The translations under genes and the position numbers were made by a program. From Oscillospiraceae bacterium (GTDB lineage Bacteria; Bacillota; Clostridia; Oscillospirales; Acutalibacteraceae): 7,093 bases of DNA. The DNA lies in the NCBI GenBank assembly GCA_022508705.1, contig JAFLUO010000090.1, positions 1 to 7,093 of the forward strand, given 5' to 3'. A model generated the notes under the pieces. It ran no database searches and was not told where the DNA came from. It saw only the letters and a list, made by a program, of their open reading frames with translations. Shown here piece by piece: positions 1 to 5,575 of this stretch. Each line of letters begins with the position of its first letter. Position 1 is the first letter of the stretch.

Positions 1-489
1 GACTTTTCCCGAATGGAAAACGGGAAAATGTCTCTTAAAATCAGCCGAATTGACATTGTTAAAGAGCTTTCGGATGTTATTGAAGCTATTCAGGAAAGAG
101 CCGAAAGAGAGAATATTGAAATAATTTCCGATATTTCCGCAGGTCATATTTATACTAATGCCGACGGAAACCGATTAAAGCAAGTCTTTGTCAATATTAT
201 TGACAATGCGATTAAATACAGTAAAAAAGGCGGATTTGTCAAAATATCGCTTAAACGTTTAAGTAATAATATTCAAATTACTGTTGAAGATAACGGGTGC
301 GGTATTTCTAAGAACGATTTGCCTAAAATCAAGCAAAAATTTTTTAAAGCCAATAACAGCGCAAGGGGAAGCGGTATAGGTCTTGCCGTTTCTGACGAAA
401 TAATAACTTTGCATAACGGAGCAATTGATATTCAAAGTGCTTTGGGCGAAGGTACCGTTGTTACAATAAATTTACCTATTAACATATAG
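1..489 (+). CDS. Sensor histidine kinase, C-terminal part (5' end outside window)
   Basis: This is the ATP-binding end of a two-component sensor kinase, which would phosphorylate its own histidine and pass the phosphate to a response regulator. The frame is open from base 1: the first codons (D-F-S-R) run into MENGKM. That stretch looks like the second helix of a dimerisation/phosphoacceptor domain (compare 'LLDLSRIENGKM'), so the ATG at 13 is internal and the gene starts upstream. Counting from base 1, the HATPase_c signatures are the N box NIIDNAIKYS (65-74), the G1 box DNGCGIS (97-103), an F-box-like KFFK (about 113-116) and the G2 box GSGIGLA (123-129), followed by the usual 'GxGTVVTINLP' end. 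The phosphoacceptor histidine, the sensor domain and any partner regulator lie outside the window, so the signal cannot be inferred. The gene ends 13 bases before the DUF1385 gene. Confidence 0.93.
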   Translation, partial: DFSRMENGKMSLKISRIDIVKELSDVIEAIQERAERENIEIISDISAGHIYTNADGNRLKQVFVNIIDNAIKYSKKGGFVKISLKRLSNNIQITVEDNGCGISKNDLPKIKQKFFKANNSARGSGIGLAVSDEIITLHNGAIDIQSALGEGTVVTINLPINI

Positions 490-496
490 AGGGTGA
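488..496 (+). promoter_or_regulatory. Ribosome binding site of the DUF1385 gene
   Basis: AGAGGGTGA lies 6 bases before the ATG at 503 and begins inside the kinase stop codon (TAG 487-489). This placement supports ATG 503 as the start and suggests the two genes can be read from one transcript. Confidence 0.7.
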
Positions 497-502
497 AAAA
501 CT

Positions 503-1480
503 ATGAGTGAGAAAGCTAAACACAAAACGTCTGTCGGCGGTCAGGCGCTAATTGAAGGAATTATGATGCGAGGTCCTGCGGGCAATGCAATGGCTGTCAG
601 AATGCCTGACGGCTCAATAGATGTTGAAGTTGATTATGACATACCGCTTACTAAAAAGTATAAATTTTTAGGGATTCCGCTAATTAGGGGAGTCATTACT
701 TACATTGATTCAATGATAAGCGGATATAAATACCTTATGAAATCCGCCGATAAGTCAATGACAGAGGAAGAAAAAGAAGAGGATATGTCTAAACTTGACC
801 GTTGGCTGACTGACCACATGGGCCCTGCTATGATGACGGTTATCGGCATTATTTCAACTGTTTTGGGACTTGCTTTAGCACTCGGAATATTTATGTATCT
901 TCCTACGCTTTTGGTTGATAAATTTGACGAGCTTATTGTAAGGGGAGTTGACCTTTCAAAGTTTCATCCGCTTTTTGAGGGTATTGTGCGAATTATTATT
1001 TTTGTTCTGTATATGTGGTTAGTTTCAAGAACAAAGTCAATTAAACGGGTGTTTATGTACCACGGGGCAGAGCATAAGACAATTTTCTGTTACGAAAACG
1101 GTCTTGATTTAAATGTTGAAAATGTGCGCAAAATGAAACGCTTTCACCCAAGGTGCGGAACAAGCTTTATTTTTGTTATTTTAATTATCAGTATTCTGCT
1201 TACATCTGCGCTTGTTCTTATTTTCCCAAATTTAAGAGCAGTCAGCAGACCGAGTTGGGTTTTACTGAAGCTTGCAATTTTACCGATTGTAACCGGCATT
1301 GGATATGAATTCATTAAATATGCAGGAAAGCATGAAAATGCTCTTGTCAGATTTCTTTCCGCTCCCGGTCTTTTGATGCAGAGAATTACAACCGTTGAGC
1401 CTACCGATGACATAATTGAGGTTGGAATTGAAGCACTCAAAGCCTGCATTACAGACAATCCGGAGGACGACAAAATATAA
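503..1480 (+). CDS. yqhQ: DUF1385 family membrane protein (YqhQ-like)
   Basis: A 325-residue protein of the DUF1385/COG3872 family, widespread in Firmicutes and described in databases only as a predicted metal-dependent enzyme; no reaction is established as far as I know. The N-terminus carries the family signature GGQALIEGIMMRGP (12-25). A charged stretch (about 82-100) leads into likely membrane segments at about 109-134, 158-175, 221-242 and 251-273. Between the second and third lie the conserved polar motifs YHGAEHKT (186-193) and RFHPRCGT (213-220). Their His, Glu and Cys residues could bind a metal or form an active site at the membrane face; this is inference. The start follows a good SD. 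The stop TAA abuts the prmC ATG with no gap, so the two are probably translationally coupled. DUF1385 next to prmC is a common Clostridia arrangement. Identification of the family is secure; function is unknown. Confidence 0.93.
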   Translation: MSEKAKHKTSVGGQALIEGIMMRGPAGNAMAVRMPDGSIDVEVDYDIPLTKKYKFLGIPLIRGVITYIDSMISGYKYLMKSADKSMTEEEKEEDMSKLDRWLTDHMGPAMMTVIGIISTVLGLALALGIFMYLPTLLVDKFDELIVRGVDLSKFHPLFEGIVRIIIFVLYMWLVSRTKSIKRVFMYHGAEHKTIFCYENGLDLNVENVRKMKRFHPRCGTSFIFVILIISILLTSALVLIFPNLRAVSRPSWVLLKLAILPIVTGIGYEFIKYAGKHENALVRFLSAPGLLMQRITTVEPTDDIIEVGIEALKACITDNPEDDKI

Positions 1481-2311
1481 ATGACCCTTTTTGAGTTGTA
1501 TAAAAAATCTGCCGAAGAGCTTTCTTTCGGCGGTTGCGGTGAATTTGAGACAGGAGTTATTTTTAAAGATATACTGAATATTAAAACAAAATTTTACGAT
1601 TATTCTTCTGTTTTGGCAACCGATAATCAAATTGCATTGATGAACGAAATAATCAGCAGAAGAAAAAACGGCGAACCGCTTCAATACATTGTCGGTAAAT
1701 GGGATTTTTACGGTTTAACATTTAGAGTGGGCGAGGGCGTGCTTATTCCCCGTCCCGAAACTGAAAATCTTGTTGAATACGTTTTAAACGAGATAAAAAA
1801 CGTCAAAAATCCTATTGTGTTTGATTTGTGTTCGGGCAGTGGTTGTATAGGCATTACTGTTGCGAAAATTCGCCCTGATTCTAAAGTGTATCTTTTTGAA
1901 AAAGAGGACAAGGCATATTCATATCTTAATAAAAACCTTGAAATATTTAAACTCCCAAATGTTGTGCCTGTAAAATGCGATATTTTGAACTGTGATTTAC
2001 AGGATTTACCGATTGCAGATGTAATAGTATCCAATCCGCCGTATATAAAATCTGATGAAATTCCGACTTTGCAGGCAGAGGTGCAAAAAGAACCGCTGTC
2101 AGCACTTGATGGGGGTAACGATGGCTTGATTTTTTATAGGTGCATAGCATCAAGATGGGCTTCAAAAGTAAAGAATGGCGGTTTAATAGCTTGCGAGTGC
2201 GGTGACGGGCAGTCGGCGGAGGTTTTACCGTTATTTGAGAGTATTGTATCCGAAAAAAAGGTCATTTTTGATTTCAATAATATTGACAGAATCGTAGCTT
2301 TTAGAATATAA
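1481..2311 (+). CDS. prmC: PrmC, peptide chain release factor N5-glutamine methyltransferase
   Basis: PrmC (HemK) uses S-adenosylmethionine to methylate the glutamine of the GGQ motif of release factors RF1 and RF2, which speeds peptide release at stop codons in the cytoplasm. The 276-residue length is normal. The N-terminal helical domain ends in GEPLQYIVGKWDFYG (64-78), then the linker motif IPRPETE (89-95). The Rossmann-fold SAM site is DLCSGSGCIG (115-124). The catalytic motif NPPY (185-188) binds the substrate glutamine. The family segment LSALDGGNDGLIFYR (206-220) follows. The ATG begins right after the upstream TAA. The best SD, GGAGG at 1462-1466, is 14 bases away, longer than ideal, so coupling to the DUF1385 gene may help initiation. 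prfA, its frequent neighbour, is not downstream here; an M50 protease gene takes that place. A housekeeping-type promoter overlaps the 3' end. Confidence 0.97.
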   Translation: MTLFELYKKSAEELSFGGCGEFETGVIFKDILNIKTKFYDYSSVLATDNQIALMNEIISRRKNGEPLQYIVGKWDFYGLTFRVGEGVLIPRPETENLVEYVLNEIKNVKNPIVFDLCSGSGCIGITVAKIRPDSKVYLFEKEDKAYSYLNKNLEIFKLPNVVPVKCDILNCDLQDLPIADVIVSNPPYIKSDEIPTLQAEVQKEPLSALDGGNDGLIFYRCIASRWASKVKNGGLIACECGDGQSAEVLPLFESIVSEKKVIFDFNNIDRIVAFRI

Positions 2312-2312
2312 T
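2283..2312 (+). promoter_or_regulatory. Consensus SigA-type promoter within the 3' end of prmC
   Basis: The -35 box TTGACA (2283-2288) and the -10 box TATAAT (2307-2312) both match the housekeeping consensus exactly and are 18 bases apart, one more than the optimum of 17. The predicted transcript start is near 2319, giving an untranslated leader of about 20 bases that still includes the SD at 2324-2330. The boxes overlap the last codons and stop of prmC. It should drive the M50 gene and, since no clear terminator follows, scpA and scpB and perhaps more. The boxes are read directly from sequence; activity is inferred. Confidence 0.75.
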
Positions 2313-2317
2313 ATTCT
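2303..2317. repeat. 15-base palindrome over the -10 box
   Basis: Seven-base arms AGAATAT and ATATTCT flank a central A, and TATAAT lies within. A second, interlocked palindrome (TTCTTT-T-AAAGAA, 2314-2326) follows across the expected transcript start. These could be operator half-sites or chance symmetry in AT-rich DNA; the sequence alone does not decide. Confidence 0.4.
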
Positions 2318-2338
2318 TTTAAAGAAAGGATTAGTTTT

Positions 2339-3013
2339 ATGCTGTTGAATTTATTTAGAAGCGGTTTTGATTTCGGTAATCTTATTATATATCTCTTTTC
2401 AATGGCATTTGTTGTGTTTTGCACATTGCCTATACACGAATTTGCTCATGCGTGGGTTGCAACGAAGCTCGGCGACCAAACACCAAGGCTTCAGGGTAGG
2501 TTAACGGTAAACCCCATGGCACACATTTCACCCATTGGCGCTTTAATGATTTTGCTTGTTGGCTTTGGTTATGCAAAGCCTGTCGGCGTTAATCCCCGAA
2601 ATTTTAAAGACCCTAAAAAAGGAATGGCTCTTGTAGCCATTGCAGGTCCCGTTTCAAATCTTATTATGGGATTTATTGCTGAGTTTTTTGCGGTTTTGTG
2701 TGTCCGCTTGTCAAACGGTTCAAGTAATTCAACTCTGCTTAGTGCAATATATCTCTTTTTCTGGTTTGCGGCATCTGTAAACGTTCAGCTTGCAGTTTTC
2801 AATCTGTTGCCGATTCCTCCCTTGGACGGATCAAGGATTTTGCAGCTTTTAATACCATCCAAGTATTATTTTAAGGTTATGCAGTATGAGCGTTATATTG
2901 TTTTAGTTGTTTTTGCTTTGCTGTTCACAGGGATTTTAACAGTTCCGCTCTCATTTTTATCAGGGCTTATAATGGGACTTTATCAAAAGCTGTTCAATCT
3001 TATTTTGCTTTAA
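2339..3013 (+). CDS. M50 family site-2 protease, short form without PDZ or CBS domain
   Basis: An intramembrane zinc metalloprotease of the site-2 protease family, which cuts substrates within or near the membrane. The zinc motif HEFAH (33-37) sits in the first membrane helix and the third-ligand motif NLLPIPPLDG (155-164) supplies D163. Other family segments are GRLTVNPMAHISPIG (53-67) and AGPVSNL (102-108). Likely membrane segments are about 15-42, 62-80, 97-122, 133-157 and 187-215. At 224 residues it is nearly all membrane core. It has no PDZ domain (unlike RseP/RasP) and no C-terminal CBS domain (unlike typical SpoIVFB), which fits the small 'S2P-M50-like' subgroup. Its substrate is unknown. 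The ATG is preceded by GAAAGGA (2324-2330) at 8 bases. It precedes scpA by 14 bases, a pairing I recall as common in Clostridia, but a role in segregation or sporulation is not shown. Confidence 0.93.
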   Translation: MLLNLFRSGFDFGNLIIYLFSMAFVVFCTLPIHEFAHAWVATKLGDQTPRLQGRLTVNPMAHISPIGALMILLVGFGYAKPVGVNPRNFKDPKKGMALVAIAGPVSNLIMGFIAEFFAVLCVRLSNGSSNSTLLSAIYLFFWFAASVNVQLAVFNLLPIPPLDGSRILQLLIPSKYYFKVMQYERYIVLVVFALLFTGILTVPLSFLSGLIMGLYQKLFNLILL

Positions 3014-3027
3014 TATATTGGTGTGCC

Positions 3028-3771
3028 ATGGAAAAAATATCCTACAAATTAGAGGCATTTGAAGGCCCGCTTGACCTTCTTTTGCATCTTATTTCAAAGC
3101 ATAAACTGAATATTTACGACATTCCGATAGTAACACTTGTTGAGCAATATGTTGAATATGTCCGTCAAATGAAGGAAAACGATATGTATGTCGCATCCGA
3201 TTTTCTTGAAATGGCGGCACGGCTTGTTTACTTAAAATCAGTTTCGCTTCTTCCTGTTTATACCGAAGCCGAAGAGCTAAAAAAAGAGCTTCAGGGTGAG
3301 CTTATTGAATACAGGGATATGAAGCTTATGGCGCAAAAGCTTTCTGAGACAAACACACCCGGGTTTGACTGCTTTGTGCGTGAACCAATTAAAATGGATA
3401 TAGACCAAACATATAGACGAGTTCACGAGCCGCAGGAGCTTACAAGTGCTTATATTTCTGCGGCAGGCAAAAAAATCAATATTTTACCGCCGCCGATAGA
3501 GGCTTTTCGTGAAATTGTTGTTAAAAAGATAGTTTCTGTCAGCTCAAAAATTTCAAATATTTTTTCTAAACTGAAAAGAAAAGGTCAAAGGGCTGGCTTT
3601 AAATCATTTTTTGCAGATTCGGGTTCCCGTTCTGATATGGTAGCTACTTTTTTGGCGATTTTAGAGCTTACAAAGTCAAAAAAGATTATTGTTTCAGGCG
3701 AAGGTGAAAATGCTGAAATTGAACTGATAGACAGTAAAATAGATGAGGTTAGCGAGGAATGGAACGAATGA
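3028..3771 (+). CDS. scpA: ScpA, segregation and condensation protein A (kleisin)
   Basis: ScpA is the kleisin subunit that bridges the heads of the SMC dimer and carries ScpB, forming the bacterial condensin that folds and separates chromosomes. The 247-residue length is typical. The N-terminal SMC-neck-binding domain shows the family hallmark YKLEAFEGPLDLLLHLISKH (6-25) and then DIPIVTLVEQYVEYV (31-45) and DFLEMAARLVYLKSVSLLP (58-76). The middle (about 80-150) is charged and variable and should include the ScpB-binding region. The C-terminal winged-helix domain ends in SRSDMVATFLAILELTKSKK (200-219), which contacts the SMC head in known complexes. The only SD near ATG 3028 is a weak GGTG (3020-3023), 4 bases upstream, and no other in-frame start lies in the 14-base gap. 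The gene ends in an ATGA overlap with scpB. Confidence 0.97.
   Translation: MEKISYKLEAFEGPLDLLLHLISKHKLNIYDIPIVTLVEQYVEYVRQMKENDMYVASDFLEMAARLVYLKSVSLLPVYTEAEELKKELQGELIEYRDMKLMAQKLSETNTPGFDCFVREPIKMDIDQTYRRVHEPQELTSAYISAAGKKINILPPPIEAFREIVVKKIVSVSSKISNIFSKLKRKGQRAGFKSFFADSGSRSDMVATFLAILELTKSKKIIVSGEGENAEIELIDSKIDEVSEEWNE
3754..3758 (+). promoter_or_regulatory. Ribosome binding site that fixes the scpB start
   Basis: GAGGA inside the end of scpA lies 9 bases before ATG 3768 but directly abuts the earlier in-frame ATG at 3759. A normal spacing is possible only for 3768. Confidence 0.75.
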
Positions 3772-4340
3772 AAGCAAGTAAAATTCAGTCTGCTGTTGAG
3801 GCAATACTTTTTGCAGCAGGCGAGCCTGTGGAGCTTCAAAGAATTGCTTCGATTTTTGAAATCGAGCCTGAACTTGCGGACCGTATTTTATATAATCTCG
3901 CCGCAGAACTTGATGAGCGAAACAGCGGTATATGTCTGTTGCGACTTGGCGATAAGTTTCAGCTTTCAAGCAGAACCGAATATGCGGAAATTATAAGAGA
4001 TTTTCTTGAATTGCGGAAAAACACCCCTCTTTCACAAGCCGCTTTTGAGGTTTTGGCAGTAATAGCATATAATCAGCCCGTTACAAAATCGTTTGTTGAA
4101 CAGGTGAGAGGCGTTGACTGTTCAGGCGTTATAACAACACTTTGTCAAAAAAAGCTCATAGAAGAAAGAGGCAGGCTCGATTTACCGGGCAGACCGCTTC
4201 TTTACGGCACAACACCTGATTTCTTGCGAGTATTCGGTATTTCATCTCTTGAGGAGCTTCCGCCCCTTCCGGTAAATGAAACAGAGAAAACTGAAGAAGA
4301 AACTGTCGAAAGTAGCGAGCAAACAGTTGTTACTGAATAA
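3768..4340 (+). CDS. scpB: ScpB, segregation and condensation protein B
   Basis: ScpB forms a dimer of winged-helix domains that binds the middle of ScpA and regulates the SMC-ScpAB condensin on DNA. The start at 3768 gives 190 residues and an ATGA overlap with the scpA stop; the upstream ATG at 3759 would leave no room for an SD. The N-terminal winged helix covers about 1-80, beginning KIQSAVEAILFAAGEP (5-20). The second winged helix holds the strongly conserved run AFEVLAVIAYNQPVTK (92-107), EQVRGVDCSGVI (111-122) and GRPLLYGTT (141-149). FGISSLEELPPLP (156-168) closes the conserved part, and a short acidic, threonine-rich tail (about 170-190) follows, as is common in ScpB. The overlap implies coupled translation, in keeping with the two proteins working in one complex. 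Confidence 0.96.
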   Translation: MKASKIQSAVEAILFAAGEPVELQRIASIFEIEPELADRILYNLAAELDERNSGICLLRLGDKFQLSSRTEYAEIIRDFLELRKNTPLSQAAFEVLAVIAYNQPVTKSFVEQVRGVDCSGVITTLCQKKLIEERGRLDLPGRPLLYGTTPDFLRVFGISSLEELPPLPVNETEKTEEETVESSEQTVVTE

Positions 4341-4368
4341 AAAATAACAAAACATAAAAATAAATTTT

Positions 4369-4377
4369 GGGAGGTGA
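4369..4377 (+). promoter_or_regulatory. Strong ribosome binding site selecting a TTG start
   Basis: GGGAGGTGA is a near-perfect SD. From its GGAGG core (4370-4374) to TTG 4382 there are 7 bases, an ideal distance. The first in-frame start-like codon, TTG 4367, overlaps the SD itself and cannot use it. Confidence 0.75.
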
Positions 4378-4381
4378 AGAG

Positions 4382-5074
4382 TTGACTGCATTTTACATAA
4401 TTGTCGGAATAATTGCGTTTTTTGTATTAGGTTTTAGTATAAGGATCAATATAAGCGGTGACTATACCGATGAGTTTTTTCTTAGAGTATCTTGGTTATT
4501 TTTAAAGTTTAATATTTTTCCCTGGAAAAAGAAGGATAAGCCGAAAAAAGAACCAAAGAAGAAAAAGGAAGCAGAAGAAGCTCCCGAAGACAAAAAAGAG
4601 GGAGAGAAAAAGGAAAATATCTTTCTTACCTTTTATAAGAACAAAGGCTTTGACGGCGTAATAGAACTTATAAACAATTTGGCAAATTCTTTGGGAAGAA
4701 TGTTAAATTCATTCAGAAAGCACATTGTTATCAGAGAGCTTTTCCTTAATATGACCGTGTCAGTTAACGGTGACGCTGCTGAGACGGCAATTCAGTACGG
4801 CAGGGTTTGTCAAAAGGTTTTTCCCGCTCTTTCGTTTATATGCTCTACTCTTCCCGTGAAAAAATACAGTGCCGTTGTTGAGCCGGATTTTCTCGGCACT
4901 AAAAATACAGCTGAATTTTCATTTAAAATCAGTGTAAGACCTGTTTTCTTTACAAATGCATTGTTTGCTTTGGCCGGTAGGTTAGTATTTAAGGTAGGTA
5001 TTAAATTCCTTATGGGAATTAAAAATAAAAAAAATAAAAATTCTGATAAAGGCGGTGCTATTGATGAAAGATAA
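4382..5074 (+). CDS. ytfI: DUF2953 family membrane-anchored protein (YtfI-like)
   Basis: A 230-residue protein of uncharacterised family DUF2953; in B. subtilis the family member YtfI is encoded next to YtfJ/GerW, as here. One N-terminal membrane helix (about 3-20) leads to a short beta-like segment (about 20-46). A very charged Lys/Glu/Pro low-complexity stretch (49-78) follows, then the conserved part with SVNGDAAETAIQYG (127-140) and PDFLGTKNTAEFSFKISV (168-185), typical of the family's C-terminal half. A second hydrophobic stretch (about 188-211) may touch the membrane, and the end is again Lys/Asn-rich. The start is probably TTG 4382, chosen by the SD. The 3' end has an A-rich run including eight A's (5027-5034) read as Lys/Asn codons. 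The last 11 bases overlap gerW, so the two are likely co-translated. A part in spore envelope function is inferred from its partner only. Confidence 0.85.
   Translation: MTAFYIIVGIIAFFVLGFSIRINISGDYTDEFFLRVSWLFLKFNIFPWKKKDKPKKEPKKKKEAEEAPEDKKEGEKKENIFLTFYKNKGFDGVIELINNLANSLGRMLNSFRKHIVIRELFLNMTVSVNGDAAETAIQYGRVCQKVFPALSFICSTLPVKKYSAVVEPDFLGTKNTAEFSFKISVRPVFFTNALFALAGRLVFKVGIKFLMGIKNKKNKNSDKGGAIDER
5048..5057 (+). promoter_or_regulatory. Ribosome binding site of gerW inside the DUF2953 gene
   Basis: AAAGGCGGTG differs by one base from AAAGGAGGTG and lies 6 bases before ATG 5064. The GTG at 5055 falls within this site and the TTG at 5061 is only 3 bases away, so ATG 5064 is the preferred start. 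Confidence 0.75.
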
Positions 5075-5516
5075 GTCATCATCTGCAGCAGGTATTCTTG
5101 AAAGTACAATTGAAAAGGTTAAGGATCTCGTAAATGTCAGCACAATAATAGGTGAGCCTATTTCTGCGCAGGGCGGAGTTTCGATTATTCCTGTTTCAAA
5201 GGTTACATACGGCTTTGCTTCGGGCGGTTCTGATTTCCCGTCAAAGTCAAATCAGGAGATTTTCGGCGGCGGAGGCGGAGCCGGCGTAACAATCACTCCT
5301 GTTGCTTTCCTTGTAATCGATAAATACGGAAATGTTGAAATTAAGCACATTACCGCATTTGACAACGCAGCAGAGCGTATGGTAAGCCTTGTTCCCGAAA
5401 TGTTTGACAAGGTAAATGTTGCTATCAATAAAGCAAAAATGGACAAGGCATTTGACAAAGCTGTAGCAGATATTGCTGTTACCGCCGAGGAGAATATAGA
5501 AGAGACTGCTGAATAA
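5064..5516 (+). CDS. gerW: GerW family sporulation protein (YtfJ)
   Basis: A GerW/YtfJ family protein. In B. subtilis, YtfJ is a forespore-made protein needed for normal spore resistance and L-alanine germination; its biochemical activity is unknown. The 150-residue protein begins with a helix (about 8-25). The family core follows: IIGEPISAQGGVSIIPVSKV (28-47), YGFASGG (49-55), a glycine-rich loop FGGGGGAGV (67-75), and ITPVAFLVIDKYGNVEIKHI (77-96). Two more helical segments (about 101-137) and an acidic tail (141-150) end it. It has no signal peptide or clear membrane helix. ATG 5064 is selected by the SD and makes an 11-base overlap with the DUF2953 gene, matching the ytfI-ytfJ pairing in Bacillus. 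Some non-sporulating bacteria also keep this family, so it suggests but does not prove sporulation. No convincing forespore promoter was seen just upstream. Confidence 0.93.
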   Translation: MKDKSSSAAGILESTIEKVKDLVNVSTIIGEPISAQGGVSIIPVSKVTYGFASGGSDFPSKSNQEIFGGGGGAGVTITPVAFLVIDKYGNVEIKHITAFDNAAERMVSLVPEMFDKVNVAINKAKMDKAFDKAVADIAVTAEENIEETAE

Positions 5517-5565
5517 TTAAGTAGCCACTTATTCTTAAATCACACTGAAAAGCATAATATTTTTT

Positions 5566-5571
5566 GGTGAT
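5566..5571 (+). promoter_or_regulatory. Ribosome binding site favouring a TTG start for dacB
   Basis: GGTGAT lies just before TTG 5576; its GGTGA core leaves a 5-base spacer. It overlaps the alternative starts GTG 5567 and ATG 5570, which have no purine-rich site at a usable distance (the nearest, GAAAAG at 5547-5552, is 17 bases from the ATG). Confidence 0.55.
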
Positions 5572-5575
5572 GATT

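Noticed and set aside
13..15. ATG 13 as the true start of the kinase gene
   Set aside because: The frame is open through base 1 and the preceding residues (DFSR) join the typical helix sequence of a histidine kinase, so the gene is cut by the window edge.
1280..1684. Antisense open frame of 134 codons across the DUF1385-prmC junction, and similar antisense frames elsewhere (e.g. 5479-5931, 6511-6864)
   Set aside because: They lie opposite well-identified genes, show no recognisable domains, and have compositions expected from reverse-strand readings.
3759..3767. ATG 3759 as the scpB start
   Set aside because: It directly abuts the GAGGA site with no spacer, while ATG 3768 has a 9-base spacer and the usual ATGA overlap.
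4327..4350. Inverted repeat TTGTTA / TAACAA spanning the scpB stop
   Set aside because: Six AT-rich pairs with a 12-base loop and no T run; expected by chance in this AT-rich gap.
4334..4359. TGAATA followed by CATAAAA before the DUF2953 gene, resembling a forespore (SigF/SigG) promoter for the DUF2953-gerW pair
   Set aside because: The -35-like box is a good match but the spacing is only 13 bases, well short of the 17-18 expected, and the -10-like box has a mismatch at a key T.
5404..5432. TTGACA inside gerW with AATAAA 17 bases on, as a promoter for dacB
   Set aside because: The -10 matches only 4 of 6 and it would leave a leader over 130 bases; TTGACA also occurs several times here from the Phe-Asp-Lys/Asn and Ile-Asp codons.
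5518..5531. Small hairpin TAAGT-AGCC-ACTTA after gerW as a terminator
   Set aside because: The stem is only 5 AT-rich pairs and is not followed by a run of T.
5553..5559. CATAATA before dacB, matching a SigF/SigG -10 pattern
   Set aside because: No acceptable -35 lies 17-18 bases upstream, and the transcript would start on or after the ribosome binding site.
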